Positions 1 to 5,295 of a stretch of DNA of 5,295 nt are shown here, piece by piece. This stretch comes from Bacteroidia bacterium (GTDB lineage: Bacteria; Bacteroidota; Bacteroidia; Cytophagales; Cyclobacteriaceae). Every line of letters starts with the position of its first letter. Position 1 is the first letter of the stretch. The stretch lies in the NCBI GenBank assembly GCA_012031955.1, contig JAAURZ010000220.1, positions 1-5,295 of the forward strand, written 5' to 3'. The translations under genes and the position numbers were made by a program. A model generated the notes under the pieces. That model had not been told where the DNA came from. It did not search any database and was given only the letters and a program-made list of their open reading frames with translations.

Positions 1-1
1 G

Positions 2-1066
2 GTTATGGCCATGAAGAATGAACAGCAACTCGGCCTTATCGAGATGGAATTTAACATGAAGCAAAAGGAAACTGAGATTGAGTACCTCAGGCGTGACGCG
101 GAAATACAAAACGATCAGCTTTTCTGGCAGCGAATTGTCATTGCTGTGTTTGCAATTGTTTTCGTGATCGTGATGTCGTTGATCGTGATGCTGCGGAAAC
201 AGAACCGGATTGTGAAACAAGCGAACGAAAGTCTTGAGCTAAAGAACAAAACCATAAGTAATCAATCGGAAGAACTGCTTACCACTATCGACACGCTTCA
301 TACAACACAAGCGCAACTTCTGCATGCTGAGAAAATGGCGTCGTTGGGTGTGCTTACAGCCGGCATCGCACATGAATTGAACAATCCACTAAATTTCATT
401 TTCGGCGGCACGCAAGCCCTGTCATACACACACCAGGAGTTGAAGGAGGAAGTAGAAAAAGGCAATCAGGCCGACCTCAACAAAATGATGAGCATTATTC
501 AGGACCTGAAGAGCCTGGAAAGCTCAATCAGCAACGGCGTGGCCAGAACCACGGAAATTATCAATAGCATGCGTACGTTCTCCGGACCGCAGACGGGACT
601 TCCGGAAGACTTCACTGTGAGCATAAGTGAATGTGTTGAGAGCACCCTCGTGCTGATGGCAAGCAAGCTGAAGGACACCAATGTAAATGTTGTGCGCGAC
701 TTTGCACCCGTGCCCAAGGTACGGGTGAACACGTCCCAAATGAATCAATGCATCCTTAATCTGCTCGATAACGCTATTGATGCACTTGAGCGCGCTGAGG
801 GAGACAAGCTGATCACAATCAGGATATTTAGCGAACAGGGCCGAACGCTGGTCAGTATTATAGATAATGGGATTGGAATACCGGCCGATATTCAGCCACG
901 GGTAATGGAGGCGTTTTTTACTACCAAGGCACCTGGCAAGGGCACAGGACTAGGATTGTTTATTTGCTATAACATCATACAGCAGCATGATGGTGAACTC
1001 ACATTCCGGTCAAAGCCCGGCGAGTCGACAGCATTTACGATATCACTGCCGACTACGTGGGCATAG
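2..1066 (+). CDS. Membrane sensor histidine kinase, C-terminal part (5'-truncated by window edge)
   Basis: This is the signalling half of a two-component sensor kinase that autophosphorylates on histidine and passes phosphate to a response regulator. Numbering from the ATG at 5, a charged helical stretch (1-40) precedes one membrane segment (about 42-63), then a coiled coil (about 66-112). The phosphoacceptor H-box follows, with His123 in AGIAHELNNPLN. The ATPase domain is complete: N-box NLLDNAIDA (252-260, Asn256), G1 box DNGIGIP (287-293), FFTTK (304-308) and G2 box GKGTGLGL (311-318). The frame is open to the window edge, so the ATG at 5 is probably internal. The repeated KE-x-EIEYLRRDAEIQ pattern before the membrane resembles kinases with periplasmic TPR repeats, so a TPR sensor upstream is inferred, not seen. 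There is no receiver domain, and no response regulator follows; the next gene is convergent. The reading frame is intact, unlike most genes opposite. Confidence 0.93.
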   Translation, partial: VMAMKNEQQLGLIEMEFNMKQKETEIEYLRRDAEIQNDQLFWQRIVIAVFAIVFVIVMSLIVMLRKQNRIVKQANESLELKNKTISNQSEELLTTIDTLHTTQAQLLHAEKMASLGVLTAGIAHELNNPLNFIFGGTQALSYTHQELKEEVEKGNQADLNKMMSIIQDLKSLESSISNGVARTTEIINSMRTFSGPQTGLPEDFTVSISECVESTLVLMASKLKDTNVNVVRDFAPVPKVRVNTSQMNQCILNLLDNAIDALERAEGDKLITIRIFSEQGRTLVSIIDNGIGIPADIQPRVMEAFFTTKAPGKGTGLGLFICYNIIQQHDGELTFRSKPGESTAFTISLPTTWA

Positions 1067-1085
1067 CACTAACAACTACGCTGTT
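1067..1085. other. Short convergent intergenic gap, no terminator seen
   Basis: Nineteen bases separate the stop codons of the plus-strand kinase (TAG at 1064-1066) and the minus-strand moxR-type gene (TAA at 1088-1086). I see no inverted repeat followed by a T-run in either direction, so transcription probably ends by another means or runs into the opposite gene. Confidence 0.6.
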
Positions 1086-2053
1086 TTAATCCAGTAACCG
1101 TTCTATGAGCTTGTCTACGGTGATACCCTCTGCCTCAGCCTTAAAATTTCTGACAACACGATGACGCAGGACGGGCTTGGCGATGGCTTGCACATCTTCG
1201 ATGTCGGGGGAGTATTTGCCGCCGAGCAGGGCGTTGCACTTGGCACCCAACACAAGGTACTGCGACGCCCGGGGCCCGGCACCCCATTCGAGGTAGTCGT
1301 TGGCCACTGCGGAACCGCCGGCTACGCCAGGGCGTGTTTTGTTCGCGAGGCCTACAGCGTACTCAATCACATTGTCGGGCACGGGTACCTGGCGAACCAG
1401 GTGTTGAAAGTCTTCGATGTCCTGGCCGCTCAGCACTTGTTGATCGTGGTGCGCACGTCGCCAGTGGTGTTCTTTACTACAAGCACTTCGTCGGCAAATG
1501 ACGGGTAAGTGAGCTGTATGTCGAACATGAAGCGGTCGAGCTGAGCTTCGGGCAGGGGATAGGTTCCTTCCTGTTCGATCGGATTCTGCGTGGCCAGCAC
1601 GAAGAAAGGCCTCGGCAGTTCATAACGGACGCCGGCAATAGTCACGGCATTTTCCTGCATGGACTCAAGGAGGGCAGCTTGTGTCTTGGGTGGCGTGCGG
1701 TTGATCTCGTCGGCCAGCACAATGTTGGCAAACACCGGGCCTTTCACGAACTTGAAGTTGCGCTCTTTGTCGAGCGTTTCAGCGCCGACAATGTCTGACG
1801 GCATCAGGTCCGGCGTAAATTGGATGCGCTTGAATTGCAGGTCGAGCGCCGTAGCGATGGTTTGCACCAGCAGGGTTTTGGCCAGGCCGGGTACGCCTAT
1901 CAGCAACGAATGGCCATGACAAAAAATACCTGTAAGCACAAGCTTCACGACCTCATCCTGGCCGATGACTACTTTCGATATTTCTGCTTTCAGGTTTTTG
2001 TACGTAGTCGCCAGCGCGTCGGCAGCTTCTACTTCGGAAGAGAATTTGGCCAT
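1086..2053 (-). CDS. MoxR-family AAA+ ATPase, interrupted by one apparent frameshift
   Basis: This is a cytoplasmic AAA+ ATPase of the MoxR group, chaperone-like proteins that use ATP to remodel or activate partners. The first piece runs 2053-1430 (207 residues); the rest continues in another frame from 1436 to 1086 (116 codons). Joined, it gives about 322 residues, the usual family length. Visible motifs are Walker A GVPGLAKT (53-60), Walker B VLADE (112-116), sensor 1 FVLATQNP (151-158), the conserved EGTYPLPEAQLDRF (162-175) and, in the second piece, the sensor 2 region GAGPRA. The first frame stops after INKC, while the family reading INKVLSGQDI is restored by one extra G after the AAG codon at 1438-1436. 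The ATG at 2053 lies 4 bases after the surA-like stop, so the gene is probably the last of the operon. MoxR genes often precede DUF58 and VWA genes; none follows here. No canonical slippery heptamer is present, so sequencing error is likelier than recoding. Confidence 0.92.
1430..1441 (-). other. Frameshift site in the MoxR-family gene
   Basis: On the coding strand the codons AAC AAG TGC TGA end the first frame at 1430. Reading GTG CTG AGC from 1436, one base back, gives VLSGQDIEDFQ, the expected continuation of MoxR proteins. A single missing G after AAG explains it. Conserved sequence on both sides shows one gene was split. Confidence 0.88.
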
Positions 2054-2057
2054 TCAA

Positions 2058-3452
2058 TCACTCGTCTAGAATTCCACAATAATCGTATTCGGGGTCGATG
2101 TTGATAAACACATCGTGTCGCGCTTTCTCGAACCATTTCTGCAATACGCGATTTCTTTTCTCATTCATCGTTGCCGATTGAATGCGGTGCCAGTCTTGCT
2201 CTAGCGATGCTTGGTGAGGGCTTACGCGCGACTTATAATACAAGATGCGCACAGCATTTTTCTGGTCGTCGGTACGGTAAACAATTGGCTTGGACACATC
2301 GCCAAGGTTCATCGAGTCGATCTTGAAATAGACCACGGGATCGAGGTCTTCCACCGGAAGGCGCGTGCCTCCGTCGGCGTCCATAAAATAACCGCCCTGC
2401 CCCTTGGTACCCGGGTCGTCGGAGTATTCCTTTGCCGCTTTCTCGAATGTAGTGCTGTCGCCTTGTATCCGCGTGCGCAGGCTGTCGAGAAAGTTAGATG
2501 CGCGCGTGAGGTCGTCTTGCGACGGCGTAGGGGAAACCAGAATGTGACGTGCATGGTACTCGTTGCCCCGGCGCTCCAGCAGTTGTATCAGGTGATAGCC
2601 ATACTGGGTTTCCACCGGCATGGAAAATTCGTCGGGCTTCAGTTTGAAGGCCATCGCCTCAAACTCAGGCACAAGCTGGCCACGACCTACCCAGCCCAGG
2701 TCGCCGCCGTTGTACGACGCGGTGGGGTCGTCTGAATATTTTTTGGCAAGTTCTGTGAAGTCAGCGCCGCCGAGCAATTGGTTGCGCAGGTCTATCAGTT
2801 GGTTGCGCGTGGCTTCCTTTTGCGCCTGGCTCACTTCGGCCACTTTCACTATTTGCGCCACTTCCACCTCTGCGGAAAAATACGGAAGAGAGTCTTTTGA
2901 AATGTTGTTGAAGAATCGCCTTACCTCCGCAGGCGTTACGGCAAGGTCTTTGGTAATCGTCTTCTCCATTTCCCTTACCACCATTTGCTCGCGAATTTGT
3001 TCGCGGAGTTCAGACTTGATCTGTTCCATGGACTTGCCGTAAATGGTTTCGAGCTGCTCGGGTGTATTGCCAGACTGCGCCAGGATCATGTCGATACGGT
3101 TTTGCGTGTTCATGTCGACCTCAACATCGAGCACCACCACCGAGTCGATTTCGGCTTTGGCCATCATCAGCTTGTTTCTTATCAGCAATGCCATGTACTG
3201 GCACCGTGCCTGCTCTGAGGGTGTGCCTCCATTGGTGACGTAGTCCTGATAGGCCCTGTCGAGTTCCGACTTGAGCACGATGTAGTTGTCGACCTTGGCG
3301 ATAATTTTGTCCACAACAAATCCTTCGTCCTGGGCGTGGGCAACGGAGAGCCCGAGGATTGACGCCAGCCATGCCACGCGGGCATGCCTGAGGGCACTAT
3401 TGACGTATGATTTCAAATTCACTGCTTTCTTCGGCTTTTTTGTACACTTCAT
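2058..3452 (-). CDS. surA: SurA-like periplasmic peptidyl-prolyl cis-trans isomerase/chaperone
   Basis: This is a secreted folding factor of the SurA type, expected to chaperone outer-membrane or secreted proteins in the periplasm. In 464-residue numbering a signal peptide ends at about AHA|Q (40/41). A SurA N-terminal chaperone domain follows (about 44-180), then two parvulin domains (about 194-296 and 298-408) and a C-terminal helical tail. Parvulin signatures are YSDDPTASYNGGDLGW and QYGYHLIQL in the first, and HARHILV and YSDDPGTKGQGG in the second. The first domain has Gln200 where the HIL histidine normally sits but keeps His287; the second keeps His303 but lacks the GYH/GWH histidine. 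The start is uncertain: ATG at 3452 gives a long n-region and overlaps the upstream gene by 56 bases, while GTG at 3422 or TTG at 3416 gives a more normal signal peptide. The stop lies 4 bases before the MoxR start. The frame is intact throughout. Confidence 0.93.
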   Translation of the reverse strand: MKCTKKPKKAVNLKSYVNSALRHARVAWLASILGLSVAHAQDEGFVVDKIIAKVDNYIVLKSELDRAYQDYVTNGGTPSEQARCQYMALLIRNKLMMAKAEIDSVVVLDVEVDMNTQNRIDMILAQSGNTPEQLETIYGKSMEQIKSELREQIREQMVVREMEKTITKDLAVTPAEVRRFFNNISKDSLPYFSAEVEVAQIVKVAEVSQAQKEATRNQLIDLRNQLLGGADFTELAKKYSDDPTASYNGGDLGWVGRGQLVPEFEAMAFKLKPDEFSMPVETQYGYHLIQLLERRGNEYHARHILVSPTPSQDDLTRASNFLDSLRTRIQGDSTTFEKAAKEYSDDPGTKGQGGYFMDADGGTRLPVEDLDPVVYFKIDSMNLGDVSKPIVYRTDDQKNAVRILYYKSRVSPHQASLEQDWHRIQSATMNEKRNRVLQKWFEKARHDVFINIDPEYDYCGILDE

Positions 3453-4304
3453 CTTCCAGTTGTTTGGCGATCTCCACCTTGCGCTTGTTGAGTATAATGT
3501 TGCGGATTTCGTCCTTCACGAATTCCATAGGAGAAACGTTGTCGGAAATCCGATACTCATCTACTTTCAAAAGTAAAGATAGTTATCGTCGGATGTTTCA
3601 TAGTAGGGGTTCGACTTCAAAAACTGGATTTTATTGGGTATTTCGGTCAACGGCGAACTCTTAACAAGTTCATCAAAAACCATCCATGACGAATCGGAAA
3701 TATGATAGGCGGCCGAAAAGCTCAGGCAGTAGGATTTGAGCTCTTTCTCGTCCTTTTCTTTGCGCGTAAACATCATTTCCTTGATCTTATTGGTCTTTGG
3801 TGCCGTTTTTGGGACCTTAATAAAGGTTGCCCTTACGATGTTTTGTTTCAGAATAAAGTTGTCGATGTTCCCTGTGTAGTATTCTCGAATTTCATCGGCC
3901 GATACAATCGTATCCAGTTGCTGTTTCACGATGTATGTCTGGTATTCGTAGGCGATCAGGCTGTAACGGTAGTCGAGAATCTTGCGTTCCACCTCCGCTT
4001 CGTTGATGTTGATTTTCCTTTTTGCCTCCTGTATGAGTAGTTGTTTTCGTATCCAGCTGTTTACGTAGCCTTCAATACGGGCAGTGCTATCTTCTTTGGT
4101 CACACCTGTCGACACAATGCCGGCAAGCTCGTCGCGGTACAGGTAGGTGTCGTGCACCCTGGCCACCACTTCGCGCGTTTCTTCGGGATCGGTACTTTTT
4201 CCCCCCAGCCCGAGCTGCTCACAGCCGGCCACTGCGCCCACAAGTAGCAGGCCTGCAATACTAAATTTTAAGCGATTTGAATATGTATGCTTTGCCTTTC
4301 TCAT
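3397..4304 (-). CDS. SurA/PpiC-like periplasmic lipoprotein, interrupted by one apparent frameshift
   Basis: This is a predicted lipoprotein related to the chaperone part of SurA/PpiC proteins. The intact first frame (4304-3567, 245 residues) begins with a basic n-region, a hydrophobic core and a lipobox VAGC with Cys28, so it should be lipidated and membrane-anchored on the periplasmic side. VARVHDTYLYRDEL (47-60) and the following helices (to about 145) resemble a SurA N-terminal domain. The later part looks like a degenerate parvulin fold (VRATFIKV where ARHILV would be) with no recognisable catalytic histidines, so isomerase activity is doubtful. The frame stops at TGA 3569-3567, yet the next frame carries on with LKVDEYRISDNVSPMEFVKD and ends EFEIIRQ at TAG 3399-3397, giving about 302 residues once one T is restored in a T4 run. 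The start overlaps the upstream gene by 44 bases, and the ATG is the only usable start ahead of the signal peptide. The role is inferred from neighbours. Confidence 0.85.
3567..3572 (-). other. Frameshift site in the lipoprotein gene (short homopolymer)
   Basis: On the coding strand TAC TTT TGA stops the first frame. Adding one T to the T4 run at 3572-3569 gives TAC TTT TTG AAA GTA GAT, reading YFLKVDEYRIS and continuing 57 codons to TAG at 3397. The tail (EFVKDEIRNIILNKRK) matches the C-terminal style of PpiC-like proteins in Bacteroidota, which supports one gene. Confidence 0.85.
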
Positions 4305-5295
4305 TCACCTTCACAGGATACTTCTTTCTCAGTTTTCCGAGCCAAATGCGCTCTAGTTCATTCTGGTAGTCTGCAATTACCGTGGCCCTTGCTTCTTCAA
4401 ACGTTTTGGGGCCCGGAGGAAGTATTTCGGAAATTTTGGCAAGGTAATATATTCCATCCTTTTCGGCCTCATGCACCCCGGGCGACCAACTGATGAGGGA
4501 AAAAACGGGCCGGTCCTTTTGCTCATACAGGCCCTTTTCGAACCTGATATTGTAGGCCGAAATCACCGTATCTACTGCGGTATCCTTACCAGCGACTATC
4601 GCTGCCCTCAGTTCGGTCCTTGCTGCCGCCGTCTGGGTGATGTACAATTCTGCCCGTACGCGCTCACCGGCATTGTAGTCTTGCGCATGCTGCAAGTAAA
4701 ATTCATGTTGCCCAATGGAGTCGGCGGAGGCCTTATTCCAAACTTCTTTTTCCATGATGTCGAACAAAAGTATGCCCTCATAGTACTCGTTGAGCAGCAT
4801 GCGATAGTTGGGATTTTGAGAGGCTATTTTTCTGTTCGAGCAAGCCGGTAATACTGTAGTCTACAAAATTGCCGTATAGTGTCTCGACGTATTGCGAAGC
4901 GGTGCCGGCCGAGGTGCGCGCATTTCGCTTCACGTAGTTTACAAAATCGCCTGCGGTATACCTCTTCTTCAAAAGTTCGAACAACGTCGTTTTCTTTTCT
5001 TTTTCTGAGAGTTGAATTGTCCACTTACCCTTAAGCAGCGTGGTGTCGGCCCGACTTAGGAGCGACGTCTTCACAGCGGCATTTTCAGCAAACCCAAATT
5101 CTTTTCTCAGCTTCTGCGCCGTGTGCTCTTGGAGAGTTGCACGCGCTCGTCGCGCGCAACTCTGTTCTTAAGCGAAGCCTCTATGTCATGCAGTTTTCCC
5201 AGTGGAATTTTTCTTTCGAGGCGCATGATGTGCCAGCCGTAGGCCGTTTGAAAAGGGTCGGAGATGTCGGTCCCAGGGCTTTGCAAAGCAAAGGC
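4261..5295 (-). CDS. Large parvulin-type peptidyl-prolyl isomerase, C-terminal part, with two apparent frameshifts
   Basis: This is the C-terminal portion, about 344 residues after correction, of a large secreted PpiC/SurA-type isomerase. Its N-terminus, signal peptide and most catalytic domains lie beyond 5295. The piece opens with the end of a parvulin domain, AFALQSPGTDISDPFQTAYGWHI, which keeps the catalytic-type histidine (codon 5232-5230). A long helical C-terminal region follows, including MLLNEYYEGILLFDIMEKEVW (from 4800), and it ends KGKAYIFKSLKI. Three frames must be joined: 5295-5125, then 5122 to about 4832, then about 4828-4261. Corrected, the joins read RDERVQLSKS-x-TAQKLRKEFGF and LLEQKIASQNPNYRMLLNEYYEG, both in keeping with the family. 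The apparent GTG start at 5074 and ATG at 4800 are therefore internal. It is the first visible gene of the operon and its end overlaps the lipoprotein start by 44 bases. Family members are typically 700 residues or more, so over half is probably missing. Confidence 0.88.
4305..4312 (-). promoter_or_regulatory. Possible ribosome binding site before the lipoprotein start
   Basis: GAAGGTGA directly precedes the ATG at 4304 and contains AGGTGA, which can pair with the 3' end of 16S rRNA. It lies inside the upstream coding region, supporting translation coupled to the upstream gene. Its spacing is very tight, and Bacteroidota often do without such sites, so this is only suggestive. Confidence 0.35.
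4827..4831 (-). other. Frameshift site in the large isomerase gene (A5 homopolymer)
   Basis: The coding strand has GAA CAG then five A (4831-4827) and TAGCC. Read as is, the frame degenerates into KNSLSKSQLSHAAQRVL and stops at 4778. Removing one A gives EQKIASQNPNYR running straight into MLLNEYYEGILLFD, the conserved downstream frame. One surplus base in a homopolymer is the simplest explanation. Confidence 0.88.
5107..5127 (-). other. Frameshift site in the large isomerase gene, upstream join
   Basis: The 5' frame reads RVARDERVQLSKS and then STRRRS-type residues to a TGA at 5109-5107. From ACG at 5122 the other frame reads TAQKLRKEFGFAENAAVKTS. Either one base is missing just after AGC (5127-5125), which keeps the spacing I expect between the LSK and KEFGF motifs, or an extra AC dinucleotide has been gained at 5124-5121. 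Confidence 0.8.
5133..5163 (-). repeat. Strong inverted repeat (13-bp stem, 5-base loop) inside the isomerase gene
   Basis: On the coding strand AGAGTTGCGCGCG (5163-5151) pairs with CGCGTGCAACTCT (5145-5133) around the loop ACGAG. Twelve pairs are Watson-Crick and one is a G-U wobble in RNA. It encodes part of RVARDERVQL. No T-run follows, so it does not look like a terminator. Chance codon composition could explain it, but the stem is GC-rich and the next visible frameshift begins 5 bases past its 3' arm. Confidence 0.75.

Noticed and set aside
706..726. Small inverted repeat ACCCGT/ACGGGT inside the kinase gene
   Set aside because: Six pairs with a 9-base loop within coding sequence is expected by chance.
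1430..1441. Programmed -1 frameshift in the MoxR gene
   Set aside because: AAC AAG TGC has no X XXY YYZ pattern and no clear downstream stem; a lost G is simpler.
1161..1508. Plus-strand open frame of 115 codons opposite the MoxR-family gene
   Set aside because: It lies antisense to conserved AAA+ sequence and has no family features of its own.
2211..2735. Plus-strand open frame of 174 codons opposite the surA-like gene
   Set aside because: It is antisense to a well-supported gene, shows no recognisable motif and looks like a frame shadow.
3567..3575. TTT TGA at the lipoprotein break as a prfB-like +1 programmed frameshift
   Set aside because: A +1 shift reads GAA AGT AGA TGA and stops at once. 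The conserved continuation needs a -1 shift, and no slippery heptamer is present.
4778..5074. A separate 98-residue protein starting with GTG at 5074
   Set aside because: The same frame carries family sequence upstream of 5074, and its C-terminal 17 or so residues are out-of-frame noise after the A5 run. It is an internal piece of the large isomerase.
5133..5163. Hairpin as a rho-independent terminator
   Set aside because: No T-run follows on either strand and it lies mid-gene within a conserved protein segment.

Overview
The window looks like chromosomal DNA of a member of the Bacteroidota, most likely Cytophagales-like. This rests on protein style and gene order: a chain of parvulin/SurA-type periplasmic folding factors ending in a MoxR ATPase, and a histidine kinase whose pre-membrane segment resembles the TPR-linked kinases common in that phylum. 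Base composition is roughly balanced. Family assignments come from recognising motifs; no database search was possible.

Layout. On the plus strand, 2-1066 is the C-terminal part of a membrane sensor histidine kinase whose N-terminus lies outside the window. It converges, across a 19-base gap, on a tightly packed minus-strand operon that fills the rest. In transcription order the operon holds the C-terminal 345 codons or so of a large parvulin-type peptidyl-prolyl isomerase (5295-4261), a SurA/PpiC-like lipoprotein (4304-3397), a SurA-like isomerase/chaperone with two parvulin domains (about 3452-2058) and a MoxR-family AAA+ ATPase (2053-1086). Genes overlap or are 4 bases apart, so they are probably co-transcribed from a promoter outside the window. 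There is no intergenic stretch above 20 bases and I see no RNA gene, mobile element or CRISPR.

Working together. The three secreted proteins look like a set of envelope chaperones for outer-membrane or secreted proteins. The MoxR ATPase is cytoplasmic and probably remodels a protein partner. No DUF58 or VWA partner gene follows it here.

Main oddity. Three of the four operon genes are each broken by one or two apparent indels (near 1436, 3570, 4829 and 5124). In every case conserved family sequence resumes in the new frame. Two lie in short homopolymers and one lies 5 bases beyond a strong 13-bp hairpin. The simplest reading is uncorrected read or assembly error, not programmed frameshifting or true gene decay. 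The frame-corrected genes are described below. I found no convincing new biological system; the hairpin, the frameshift pattern and the split catalytic histidines of the SurA-like protein are what deserve a second look.
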